NCBI RefSeq assembly: GCF_030818655.1
Contig: NZ_JAUTAN010000001.1
Span: 2,790,001 to 2,854,000, forward strand
DNA from: Nocardioides zeae
GTDB taxonomy: Bacteria; Actinomycetota; Actinomycetes; Propionibacteriales; Nocardioidaceae
DNA length: 64,000 bases
Direction: 5' to 3'
In this document: positions 29,144 to 37,549 of the stretch, piece after piece
Position numbering within the stretch: position 1 is the stretch's first letter
How the letters are laid out: every line of letters starts with the position of its first letter
Notes under the pieces: generated by a model
Told to the model about the DNA's origin: nothing
Databases searched by the model: none
Seen by the model: only the letters and a program-made list of their open reading frames with translations
Position numbers and translations under genes: made by a program

Positions 29144-30115
29144 ATGTGGAACTTCGGGTCGTCCCGTCCGGTGCGCTGGTGCGCGCCGATGGTGAGCTTC
29201 GCGATGGTGCTGTCGATGACCGACACTGCGGGCGCTTCGGTCGATGAAGAGCCCGACGGCCGTGCGGCCCCGAGCGTCAACGCGTTGGCCCAGGTCGTCG
29301 CGGACGCAGCGCCCGACGGTTCGACGGCAGCGAGACAGGAGGACTGGGTCGACCTTGCCACCGACGGATCGGCGGCCGGACCACAGCAGGCCACGGAAGG
29401 CGCGGTGCTGTCCACGCTCGGAGGCGGGGCGTCGCTCTCCACGTCTGCTGGAATCCAGGTTGGGCTACCGGGTTCTCCGGCTCTGGCGTCCCCCGCGATC
29501 GCCGACACCGGCCTGCTGGTGCTCGAGGCGACCGCGGACGGCGAAGCCAGCCTCGCAGTTGCGGTGACTGAAGCGACTGCATCCGTCCAGCTCATCATCC
29601 CCGACAGCGCGGCGAGCGGGCGGCACGAGTTCGACATCACCGGCGCCATCCCGCGCCTGGAAGCCGACGGCAGTGTCACGCTCCTCTCGCCGCAGCCGTC
29701 GAGTGCGGGCGACGCGGACCACCCGTCCGACGACGTCGCCCTTGGTTTCGTCGATGTTCCGTGGGCGGTCGACGCCAACGGGGAGGCGGTCCCCACGCAC
29801 TTCGAGGTCGATGGCAACCTCCTCACGCAGGTCGTCGACGTGGACTCCACGACAGCGTTCCCGGTCGTCGCGGACCCGGATCTCATCTTCTTCGCCAAGT
29901 GTGGCGCGGCTGTAGCCGTGTTCCTCGCCGAGAACAGCGCGCTCGCCGGGAAGTTCTGGCGAGTCTTCAAGAGTCGTAAGGCGCTGATCAACACTTTCAA
30001 GGGGTTGAAGGGCATGAAGATGTCGACGAAGGTGAAGTACGTGGCTCAGCGGCTAGGTACGGAAGTGTCGAAGATGTCCGGCATCCAGGACCTCGTGACG
30101 CGATGCACCCCGTAG
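29144..30115 (+). CDS. Secreted protein with variable-type C-terminal module
   Basis: A 323-residue exported protein: N-terminal signal peptide (about 1-31, ending TAGA before SVDEE), a Ser/Ala/Asp-rich region with repeated beta-type segments, then the segment VPWAVDANGEAVPTHFEVDG..LTQVVD and VVADPDL, a linker I associate with several actinobacterial secreted proteins that differ after VVADP. The last 75 residues form a distinct module: a Cys, a short hydrophobic helix (AAVAVFLAENSALAGKFW), many Lys and a second Cys four residues from the end. Bases 29941-30060 are about 55% GC by hand count, much lower than neighbours. GGGGGAA precedes the ATG. Function unknown. Confidence 0.7.
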   Translation: MWNFGSSRPVRWCAPMVSFAMVLSMTDTAGASVDEEPDGRAAPSVNALAQVVADAAPDGSTAARQEDWVDLATDGSAAGPQQATEGAVLSTLGGGASLSTSAGIQVGLPGSPALASPAIADTGLLVLEATADGEASLAVAVTEATASVQLIIPDSAASGRHEFDITGAIPRLEADGSVTLLSPQPSSAGDADHPSDDVALGFVDVPWAVDANGEAVPTHFEVDGNLLTQVVDVDSTTAFPVVADPDLIFFAKCGAAVAVFLAENSALAGKFWRVFKSRKALINTFKGLKGMKMSTKVKYVAQRLGTEVSKMSGIQDLVTRCTP

Positions 30116-30657
30116 AGGAAAGCGCGACCTGCCTCGCCGACGGCTACCGAAGCCGCCGTCGGCAGGGCAGCGCAGAACCGTTGAAGGCACGCCGCAAGGC
30201 CGCCGTCGAGGTCGGCATGATGTTCCTGAACGTGAGCGTCACCGTCGTTCTGAGCTGCCTGCTCGTGGCCGACATCGACCCCCGTGACGCTGCCCTGTGG
30301 GGGCTGGCCAGCGGCATCGGCGCGGCGCTCGGGGTCGTCGCGCTCCGGGCGTACGTGCCGGCTCGGGTCCGGTCGCGGAGCGCAGAGGAGCCCGACGAGC
30401 CCGAGGACCCCGACGGCGGGTGGGACGTGGGCAGCTTCGTCTTGGCGGCCGTGATGATCCCCGTCGTGATGGGACTCGGCTTCCTGCTTCACGGCTGGCT
30501 GCTGGTGATGATCGTGCTCGTGTTCGCTTCCGCCGCTCCCGGGGCGACGCTGACCGGCGCGCTCGTGGCCGTCGTCCTCAGCATCACCGTGTCCGTGTGC
30601 GCGGAGTACGCCGTCGTCCACCCGCTCTACCGGCGCTGGGACATCGCCCTCGACTGA
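30103..30657 (+). CDS. Small membrane protein (four predicted helices)
   Basis: A 184-residue protein with about four membrane helices (near 37-57, 64-84, 112-133 and 135-160), a charged EEPDEPEDPDGG loop between the second and third, and a basic N-terminus. Not recognised. It overlaps the end of the secreted-protein gene by 13 bp, so they are one transcript. A protein protecting the producer from, or exporting, the upstream product is a possible role (inference from position only). The exact start is uncertain; an internal ATG at about 30218 is possible. Confidence 0.65.
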   Translation: MHPVEESATCLADGYRSRRRQGSAEPLKARRKAAVEVGMMFLNVSVTVVLSCLLVADIDPRDAALWGLASGIGAALGVVALRAYVPARVRSRSAEEPDEPEDPDGGWDVGSFVLAAVMIPVVMGLGFLLHGWLLVMIVLVFASAAPGATLTGALVAVVLSITVSVCAEYAVVHPLYRRWDIALD

Positions 30658-30868
30658 GGCTGAGCGATCGCGCGGCGCGGCAACGGGGCCTCGACTGGCT
30701 CCGCTGCTGCGCCGTCGATCTCGGCGCGTCATGCTCCACCGCCTGCTGGGCCAGGCTGGCGGCTGCCGGCACAGCCAGCCGACACAGGGTTGTGAGACTC
30801 GGTCGGGCAAGTGCCATCCCTGTCCCGCCCCCGTCCGGACCGGCGCGGAAGCGCCCCTCGCGCATCCC

Positions 30869-33610
30869 TCACGCCTTCTTAGCCGCAGCCTTCTTCGTCG
30901 CGGCGGTCGTCTTCTTGGCCGCGGTCTTCTTGGCGGTCGCCTTCTTCGCCGTGGCCTTCTTGGCCGGCGCCTTCTTCGCGCCCTTCTTGGCCGCCTTCTT
31001 CGCAGGGCCCTTGGCGCGGCGCTCGGCGAGGAGCTCGGCCGCGCGCTCCAGCGTGACGGCCTCGACGGAGTCGTCCTTGCGGAGGGTGGCGTTGTACTCG
31101 CCGTCCGTCACGTACTCCCCGAAGCGGCCCGCCTTGACCACGATCGGCTGCCCGGAGACGGGGTCGTTGCCCAGCTCCTTGAGCGGCGGCGCGGCCGCGG
31201 CGCGGCCCCGCTGCTTGGGCTGCGCGTAGATCGCCAGCGCCTCGTCGAGCGTGATGTCGAAGATCTGGTCCTCGCTCGTCAGGGACCGCGAGTCGGTGCC
31301 CTTCTTGAGGTAGGGCCCGTAGCGGCCGTTCTGCGCCGTGATCTCGACGCCCTCGGCGTCGGTGCCGACCACCCGCGGCAGGCTGAGCAGCTTGACCGCG
31401 TCGTCGATGCCGATCGTGTCGAGCGCCATCGAGCTGAGCAGCGAGCCCGTGCGCGGCTTCGCGCTCTTCGGCGCGTCCTCGGGCAGCAGCTCGGTGACGA
31501 ACGGCCCGTAGCGTCCGTTCTTCGCGACGACGACCAGGCCCGTCTCCGGGTGGCGCCCCAGCTCGCGCTCCTCCCCCGCGGGGTTGGCCAGCAGCTCCTG
31601 CGCCTTCTCCAGCGTCAGCTCGTCGGGCGGCAGGTCGTCGGGCACGTTGGCACGCTTCGCCAGGGGCGTGCCGTCGTCGCCGGGACCCTCGAGGTAGGGC
31701 CCGTACTTGCCCACCCGCAGGTGGATGCCCGAGTCCGCGCCGTCCTCGGTGCCGCCGAACGGCACGGGGAACGTCGCGAGCTCCTTGGCGTCGATGTCGC
31801 CCAGCTCGTTGACCAGCGTCTTGAGGCCGTCGACGTCGCCGGCACCGAAGTAGAACTCCGCCAGCTCGGTGTTGCGGTCGGAGCGACCCGCCGCGATCTC
31901 GTCGAGCACGTCCTCCATCTGGGCCGTGAACTCGTAGTCGATCTGGCGCGGGAAGTGCTCGGTCAGCAGCCGCACGACGGAGAACGCCAGCCAGGCCGGC
32001 ACCAGTGCCGTGCCCTTCTTGTAGACGTATCCCCGGTTGAGGATCGTGCCGATGATCGACGCGTACGTCGACGGGCGGCCGATCTCCCGGTCCTCGAGCT
32101 CCTTGATGAGGGTGGCCTCGGTGTAGCGGGCCGGCGGCTTCGTCTCGTGGCCCGCCGCCGCGAGGCTGGCCGCCGAGACGGCGTCGCCCTCGGTGAGCTG
32201 GGGCAGGCGCGTCTCCGAGTCGTCGGACGCGGCACCGTGGTCGGTGCCCTCGACGTACGCCTTGAGGAAGCCGTGGAACGTGATGACCCGGCCGGAGGCG
32301 GAGAAGACGACGTCCTCCCCCGTGGCGGCGGCACCGCCCACGCGGATCGACACCGTCTGCCCGACGGCATCGCGCATCTGGGAGGCGACGGTGCGCATCC
32401 AGATCAGCTCGTAGAGCCGGAACTGCTCCCCGGTGAGCCCCGTCTGCGCCGGGGTGCGGAACGACTCGCCCGCCGGGCGGATCGCCTCGTGGGCCTCCTG
32501 CGCGTTCTTGACCTTGCTCGCGTAGACGCGGGGCGAGTCCGGCAGGTACTCCGCGCCGTACAGCTCCCGCACCTGAGCGCGGGCCGCCTGCACCGCGCTG
32601 TCCGACAGCGTGGTGGAGTCGGTGCGCATGTAGGTGATGAAGCCGTTCTCGTAGAGCCGCTGCGCCACGGACATCGTGACGCTCGCGCTCATGCCGAGCT
32701 TGCGCGACGCCTCCTGCTGGAGCGTCGTCGTGCGGAACGGCGCGTACGGCGAGCGCTTGTAGGGCTTCGACTCCACCGAGCGGACGTCGAACGTCGTCTC
32801 CCCGAGCGCGCTCACGAGGGCCTCGGCGCGAGGGCGGTCGAGGTGCACGACCTTGCCCGCCGCGGCCTGCTTGAGCTGGCCGTCGGGGCCGAAGTCGGAG
32901 CCGCGCGCCACGCGCGCCCCGTCGACGGAGTGCACCTTCGCCGGGAACATCCGCTGCTCGTGCTTGGAGCCGGCGTCGAAGGTGCCCTCGAGGTCCCAGT
33001 AGGACGCCACGCGGAAGCGCATCCGCTCGGCCTCGCGGTCGACCACGAGACGGGTCGCCACGGACTGCACGCGGCCGGCCGACAGTCCGCTCATCACCTT
33101 GCGCCAGAGGACGGGCGACACCTCGTAGCCGTAGAGGCGGTCGAGGATGCGCCGGGTCTCCTGCGCCTCGACGAGGTCCATCGCGAGCTCGCGCGGGTTC
33201 TGCGCCGCCTCGAGGATCGCCTGCTCGGTGATCTCGTGGAAGACCATGCGCTTGACGGGGATGTTCTTCGGCTTCAGCTCGTCGAGCAGGTGCCACGCGA
33301 TGGCCTCGCCCTCGCGGTCACCGTCGGTGGCGAGGAAGAGCTCGTCGGCGTCCTTCATCAGGCCCTTGAGCTTGCTGATGTGCGCCTTCTTGTCGCGGGG
33401 CACCACGTAGTAGGGCTGGAAGCCGTTGTCGACGTCCACCGCGAGGCGGCCCCACGGCTTGTCCTTGATCTTGGCCGGGGTGTCGGCGGCGTTGTTGGGC
33501 AGGTCGCGGATGTGGCCGATCGACGACTCGACGACGTAGTCCTTGCCGAGGTAGCCCGCGATCTTCCGCGCCTTCGTCGGCGACTCCACGATCACCAGCT
33601 TGTGTGCCAC
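30869..33610 (-). CDS. topA: DNA topoisomerase I
   Basis: Type IA topoisomerase that relaxes negative supercoils. Start GTG 33610 gives HKLVIVESPTKARKIAGYLG, the TOPRIM opening; the open frame upstream is rejected. The acidic TOPRIM DGDREGEAIAWH and catalytic tyrosine in GFITYMRTDSTTLSD (Tyr about 327) are present. The C-terminal part has several repeated GRYGP.-type domains (topoisomerase C-repeats) instead of zinc fingers and a Lys/Ala tail of about 40 residues that binds DNA, as in mycobacterial and other actinobacterial enzymes. Length 913. Confidence 0.97.
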   Translation of the reverse strand: MAHKLVIVESPTKARKIAGYLGKDYVVESSIGHIRDLPNNAADTPAKIKDKPWGRLAVDVDNGFQPYYVVPRDKKAHISKLKGLMKDADELFLATDGDREGEAIAWHLLDELKPKNIPVKRMVFHEITEQAILEAAQNPRELAMDLVEAQETRRILDRLYGYEVSPVLWRKVMSGLSAGRVQSVATRLVVDREAERMRFRVASYWDLEGTFDAGSKHEQRMFPAKVHSVDGARVARGSDFGPDGQLKQAAAGKVVHLDRPRAEALVSALGETTFDVRSVESKPYKRSPYAPFRTTTLQQEASRKLGMSASVTMSVAQRLYENGFITYMRTDSTTLSDSAVQAARAQVRELYGAEYLPDSPRVYASKVKNAQEAHEAIRPAGESFRTPAQTGLTGEQFRLYELIWMRTVASQMRDAVGQTVSIRVGGAAATGEDVVFSASGRVITFHGFLKAYVEGTDHGAASDDSETRLPQLTEGDAVSAASLAAAGHETKPPARYTEATLIKELEDREIGRPSTYASIIGTILNRGYVYKKGTALVPAWLAFSVVRLLTEHFPRQIDYEFTAQMEDVLDEIAAGRSDRNTELAEFYFGAGDVDGLKTLVNELGDIDAKELATFPVPFGGTEDGADSGIHLRVGKYGPYLEGPGDDGTPLAKRANVPDDLPPDELTLEKAQELLANPAGEERELGRHPETGLVVVAKNGRYGPFVTELLPEDAPKSAKPRTGSLLSSMALDTIGIDDAVKLLSLPRVVGTDAEGVEITAQNGRYGPYLKKGTDSRSLTSEDQIFDITLDEALAIYAQPKQRGRAAAAPPLKELGNDPVSGQPIVVKAGRFGEYVTDGEYNATLRKDDSVEAVTLERAAELLAERRAKGPAKKAAKKGAKKAPAKKATAKKATAKKTAAKKTTAATKKAAAKKA

Positions 33611-33810
33611 TCTTCCCAACTCCCAGCTCGATCGGTGACGGACGGGACCGGCTCCCGTGCCCCCACGGCGGGTCACAGTAGCGCGGTCCGCTGACGACCG
33701 GAGCGGGCGGAGCCGCCGAGCCTGTGGACAGACGTTCGACAACCGTCCCCGGCGGCGGCACCGTGGGACGCCCGGGAGAGACCCGGACGACGACACCACG
33801 GGAGCCACCG

Positions 33811-34644
33811 TTGTCCCACCACTGGAACGAGGACCCCTTTCGCGAGCCCTTCGGGGACCACCCCTTCGGCGACGTCCGCCCGGGCGAGCGCGTGACGCAC
33901 CTCGTGCTCCTCGACGGCCGGCTCGTCGACGCCTGGACGACGGACGTGGCCGGCACCCGGTGGGAGCCGGTCGCCCGGGCGCTCGAGCGCGAGCGGCGCC
34001 CGCCTGCCGCGCCGGTCACCAGCGCGGTGGCGCCACCTCCTCCCCACGAGCAGGTGCTGGCGTGGCTCGACACGGTCGTCGGCGGCCGCGCGTCACTGCT
34101 GGCCCTCGACGGGCGACCGACCGTGGTCGACCCCGAGCCGCCGCCCGGCCTGACGCCCGGCGTCGCCGAGCGGCGCGTCGTCGTGCGCGACCTCGTCGGG
34201 GCGGTGGCCGAGGAGGTCTTCGACGACGATGTCGCGGCCACGCTGCTGCAGGTCGTGGACCTGGTGGCCGTCGAGGAGCCCGACCTGCTGACGGGTGCGC
34301 TGTCCGCGCTCCAGGTGGCCGGCGGGGTGTGCTGGCTGGTCGGCCGGGCCAACGGGCTGTTCACCGGCGGGGTCACGCAGACCACGGTCCGCGACCTCCT
34401 CGGGCTGGCGTCCCCGCTGACGGGCGGCGGCCAGGCCGTCCGCAGCGCGCTCGGCGTCGCCTGGCCGGAGGCCACCCCGCCGCCGTCGTGGACCGGGGGG
34501 CGACTGATCGCCACCGGGCGACCGGAGGTCCTGACCCGACGCGTGCGGCGCCAGCTCGTGCGCAGCCGTGACCGGGCGCTGGCCGAGCTGGAACGGGTCC
34601 GACGGGAGCAGGCGCCCCACGACCCGACGGCCGACGCCGCCTAG
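33811..34644 (+). CDS. Hypothetical protein (about 277 aa)
   Basis: Unrecognised soluble protein, divergent from topA. Features: an N-terminal HHWNEDPFREPFGDHPFGD stretch, a Pro-rich linker (RRPPAAPVTSAVAPPPPHE, about 77-95), an alpha/beta middle with LLALDGRPTVVDPEPPPG, and a helical C-terminus rich in Arg. TTG 33811 is chosen as start because GGGAG precedes it by 7 bases and residues upstream look non-coding; the frame is open from 33724, where a GTG could also serve. Confidence 0.65.
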   Translation: MSHHWNEDPFREPFGDHPFGDVRPGERVTHLVLLDGRLVDAWTTDVAGTRWEPVARALERERRPPAAPVTSAVAPPPPHEQVLAWLDTVVGGRASLLALDGRPTVVDPEPPPGLTPGVAERRVVVRDLVGAVAEEVFDDDVAATLLQVVDLVAVEEPDLLTGALSALQVAGGVCWLVGRANGLFTGGVTQTTVRDLLGLASPLTGGGQAVRSALGVAWPEATPPPSWTGGRLIATGRPEVLTRRVRRQLVRSRDRALAELERVRREQAPHDPTADAA

Positions 34645-34674
34645 GGGCCCGGGGTGCTGCCGCGCTGAGCCGCC

Positions 34675-36186
34675 TCAGACCTCGAGGAACCCGTCGGCCA
34701 CGAGGTCGCGCACGACCGGCACGTAGGTGCGGCGCAGCTCGGCCGCGTCCTCGTCGAGGAGCTGGCCGAGGGCGTCGAGGATCTGCCCCACGGTGAGGTC
34801 GCCGTCGCTCGCGCCGACGAGACCCGCCGTCACGGTGTCCGCCGCGTGGCCGCGACGGAAGCCCCGCTGCTGGCGGAGCACGATCGCCTCGGGGTCGGCC
34901 GCGCCGGGTTCGCCGAACGACTCCTGGCGCACGTCGGAGCGCACCCGCAGGCGGGCGCCCAGGAGCGCCTCGTCGTCGAGACCGGCGAGGTCGTCGACCG
35001 CGTCGCCCCAGGCGCCGATCGCACCGGCGATGGGCTGCTCGACCTCGTAGGGCCACTCCTCGAGGCGCAGCGTCGCGTCACCCGCGGCGCCGTCGGGCCG
35101 CCGGCGCAGGTTGATCCAGCCGAAGCCCACTCCCTCGATCCCCTGGTCGGCGAACCACGAGAGCCAGGTGTCGTAGCGGCGGAGGTACTCGGGCGTGCCC
35201 GTCGCCCCTTCGTCGGCGAGCCACAGCTCGACGTACGCCGCGGGGTCGAGCACCTCGCGCTGCACGACGAACGCGTCGCTGACGATGCCCTCGTCGGTCG
35301 GTCCCAGCCAGCCGGCGAGCCGCTCGTCCCAGGGGGTGCCCTGCGTGATCACCCAGTTGGCGAGCACCTGGCACCACCCGCCCGGCGTGAGGTGGCGTGG
35401 CGCGGCGCGCACGATGTCCTCGACGACCCGGTCGCCGGGCAGGCCGGAGTCGCGGTAGACGAGACGCTCGCCCGTGCCGGGCGAGATGACGAACGGCGGG
35501 TTCGTGGCGATCAGGTCGAACTGCTCGTCGCGCACCGGCTCGAAGTAGGAACCGTCCCGCACCTCGATCCCCGTGAGGTCGTTGAGCGCGGCGTTGAACC
35601 GCGCCAGGCGCAGCGCCCGCGCGTTGACGTCGGTCGCCACCACGCGGGCAGCGTGGGTGGCGAGGTGCAGCGCCTGGACGCCGCACCCGGTGCCGAGGTC
35701 GAGGGCGCTCACCACGTCGTCGCGCAGGGTCAGCTGCGCCAGCGACGTCGAGGCCGAGCTGATCCCCAGCACATGGTCGGCACTCACGCGGTTCGGCAGG
35801 CCGTCGAGCCCCGGCGTGAGGTCGCTGGCCACCCAGAGGTCGTGGTCGCCCGCGGCGTCCGGTGCCGCGTAGGGGCGGCAGTCGAGACGGGCCCGCACCT
35901 CGCCGACGGACGTCTCGAGGAAGCCTTCCACCGCGAGCCGGTCGACGAGGTCGGGCAGCGCGGCCTCGGCCTCGGCACGGGTGACGGCGGTCTGCAGGAG
36001 GAAGAGGCGCGTGAGCGTCGCCAGCGGCGAGCCGTCGGCCGTGCGCGCGAGGCCGGGAGCGGTCTGGTTGCGGGCGAGGGCTGCGTGCGCCGTGCCCCCG
36101 AGGAGGTCCGCGACGGCGTCGTACGTGAACCCCGCCGCCAGCAGGGCATCACGGAGACGGTGGGGCAGCGTCGACGAGTCGGTCAC
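34675..36186 (-). CDS. Methyltransferase (PrmC/RlmG-like class I fold with N- and C-terminal extensions)
   Basis: A 503-residue protein whose middle (about 155-310) is a class I methyltransferase: ALDLGTGCGVQALHLA (motif I), ATDVNARAL, and NPPFVISP, the catalytic motif of enzymes that methylate a planar amide or exocyclic amine (PrmC, RsmC/RlmG). N-terminal (about 1-150) and C-terminal extensions match a group of actinobacterial proteins often named only methyltransferase. GTG 36186 gives VTDSSTLPHRLRDALL; the upstream open frame runs into a palindrome. A composite palindromic element lies in its promoter region. Confidence 0.82.
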   Translation of the reverse strand: MTDSSTLPHRLRDALLAAGFTYDAVADLLGGTAHAALARNQTAPGLARTADGSPLATLTRLFLLQTAVTRAEAEAALPDLVDRLAVEGFLETSVGEVRARLDCRPYAAPDAAGDHDLWVASDLTPGLDGLPNRVSADHVLGISSASTSLAQLTLRDDVVSALDLGTGCGVQALHLATHAARVVATDVNARALRLARFNAALNDLTGIEVRDGSYFEPVRDEQFDLIATNPPFVISPGTGERLVYRDSGLPGDRVVEDIVRAAPRHLTPGGWCQVLANWVITQGTPWDERLAGWLGPTDEGIVSDAFVVQREVLDPAAYVELWLADEGATGTPEYLRRYDTWLSWFADQGIEGVGFGWINLRRRPDGAAGDATLRLEEWPYEVEQPIAGAIGAWGDAVDDLAGLDDEALLGARLRVRSDVRQESFGEPGAADPEAIVLRQQRGFRRGHAADTVTAGLVGASDGDLTVGQILDALGQLLDEDAAELRRTYVPVVRDLVADGFLEV

Positions 36187-36216
36187 GAGCCCCGAGCCTA
36201 GCGTCGAGGGCCGTGG

Positions 36217-36308
36217 CACTTTCCCCGGTCGACCGGGGAACACGCCGCTTAGACCATCAACATTGATGGTTTAAGTGACACTTTCCCCGGTCGACCGGGG
36301 AAAGTGTC
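36217..36308. repeat. 92-bp composite palindromic element
   Basis: A direct repeat of 23 bp with core CCCCGGTCGACCGGGG occurs at 36217-36239 and 36279-36301. The second copy is the centre of a perfect 32-bp palindrome (36277-36308). Between them, 36248-36275 is a 28-bp inverted repeat with 13-bp arms (12 of 13 paired) around ACCATCAACATTGATGGT. It lies between the csp terminator and the methyltransferase start. Confidence 0.9.
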
Positions 36309-36337
36309 GCCTCGTCCCGCACCGACCGGGAACGAGG

Positions 36338-36371
36338 AAAGGCCCCTCCCGCCGGAGCGGGAGGGGCCTTT
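36338..36371 (-). terminator. Terminator of the cold-shock gene
   Basis: Perfect 15-bp stem (36338-36352 with 36357-36371), 4-base loop and flanking A/T run (TTT on the minus strand), 36 bp after the csp stop. Confidence 0.92.
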
Positions 36372-36406
36372 CGGAGGAGGTGACCCGAAGGTCACGTCCG
36401 CCGCGA

Positions 36407-36610
36407 TCAGACGGGGCGGACGTTCTCCGCCTGCGGGCCCTTGGGGCCCTGCGTGACGTCGAACTCGACCTTCTGGTTCTCGTCGAGGGACTTGTAGCCC
36501 TGCGTCTGGATGGCCGAGTAGTGCACGAAGACGTCGTCGCCGCCGTCCTCCTGCGCGATGAAGCCGAAGCCCTTCTCAGCGTTGAACCACTTCACGGTGC
36601 CCAGAGTCAT
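36407..36610 (-). CDS. Cold-shock domain protein (CspA family)
   Basis: A 67-residue single cold-shock domain RNA chaperone. RNP1 KGFGFI and RNP2 VFVHYS are intact, and the protein opens with [15 protein letters not shown] and ends QAENVRPV as usual in actinobacteria. A good AAGGAG site precedes the ATG. It has a long upstream region with a small hairpin (36643-36659), as is common for cold-shock mRNAs, and a strong terminator. Confidence 0.97.
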   Translation of the reverse strand: MTLGTVKWFNAEKGFGFIAQEDGGDDVFVHYSAIQTQGYKSLDENQKVEFDVTQGPKGPQAENVRPV

Positions 36611-36929
36611 GGTGACTCACTTCTCCTTGTGTCGGGGCGAGAGCCGTCACTTCGACGGCCCACACCAGATGCGGTGACACGTCGCTCCGACTCACGTGAG
36701 TGGTCTTCCCACGAGAAAAAAGCGCCGTTGGATCACAAACTCCGCCGGCTGTACCTGCTGGAACCTTGCACCTGTTGCGAGCGTGAGCGTATCAAGTCCT
36801 CCCCAAGGAGCGTCATCCGTCCACAGCCCCAATCTCACGAAACCGGTGAAGTCTGTGCAACGCGTCGGTGACGACGGCGCAACGACGCCAGCGGGAGCCG
36901 CCCCCGCAGCGGGTGATCAGGACACGTAA
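36611..36929. other. Intergenic region upstream of csp and tetR
   Basis: About 320 bp, lower in GC than elsewhere. Contains the presumed csp leader with hairpin GCCGTC/GACGGC (36643-36659), the 12-bp palindrome ACTCACGTGAGT (36690-36701) and an A-run at 36714-36721 (T-run on the csp strand). I could not place the csp -35/-10 boxes with confidence; no gene seen. Confidence 0.6.
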
Positions 36930-36966
36930 TTGGCATCGATGTCTCACTTGAGACATACTTGTCTCA
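36930..36966 (+). promoter_or_regulatory. tetR promoter with palindromic operator
   Basis: -35 TTGGCA (36930-36935), 18-bp spacer, -10 CATACT (36954-36959). An 18-bp palindrome with arms ATGTCTCA / TGAGACAT (36939-36956) fills the spacer and touches the -10, and a further half-site TGTCTCA lies at 36960-36966. This is the usual geometry for autorepression by a TetR dimer. Confidence 0.8.
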
Positions 36967-36991
36967 GTCGTATCTCACCCGAAGGACTCCC

Positions 36992-37549
36992 ATGACCTCC
37001 CGCGACGACATCGTCACGGCCGCCCTGCGCCACCTCAACGTGCACCCCACCGCGTCGACGGCCGAGATCGCCGCAGCGGCGGGCATCAGCCGCGCCACGC
37101 TGCACCGTCACTTCGCGAGCCGCGACGACCTCCTGCGCGAGATCGGGCTGCGCTCGCTGGAGCACTGGACCGGGGTGCAGGAGTCGACCGGGATGGTGGC
37201 CGCGACGTCGTCGCGCGACGCGGCACGCCTGCGCGCCTGCGCCGAGGAGATGCTCCGACAGCTGGTGGTCAGTGCGGACGACTTCGCCTTCGCCCTCGTC
37301 GACGAGTACCTCTACGCGCTGCCGGAGATCAACGCCCGCACCGAGGAGCTGTTCGAGCTCGAGGTCGCGTTCTGGGCCGCAGCCCTCGACGCCGGCGTCC
37401 TCCGCCCCGGCCTCACGCCGCGATGGGTCGCGCACGCGTCGTACGGCGTGCTCGTCGCCTGTCGCGAGGCCCTGCGCCACGGCGACGTCGCGCGTCGCGA
37501 TGTCCCCGACCTCGTCCTCTCCACCTTCCTGCACGGAGTCTCCGCATGA
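36992..37549 (+). CDS. TetR family transcriptional regulator
   Basis: A 185-residue repressor with N-terminal helix-turn-helix (about 5-48; STAEIAAAAGISRATLHRHFASRDDLL) and a helical ligand-binding domain. ATG 36992 with GAAGGA upstream is chosen over an earlier start that would lie in the operator. It overlaps the downstream exporter by 4 bp (ATGA), so regulator and transporter form one operon under the palindrome at 36939; a drug or toxic metabolite as inducer is likely. Confidence 0.92.
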   Translation: MTSRDDIVTAALRHLNVHPTASTAEIAAAAGISRATLHRHFASRDDLLREIGLRSLEHWTGVQESTGMVAATSSRDAARLRACAEEMLRQLVVSADDFAFALVDEYLYALPEINARTEELFELEVAFWAAALDAGVLRPGLTPRWVAHASYGVLVACREALRHGDVARRDVPDLVLSTFLHGVSA

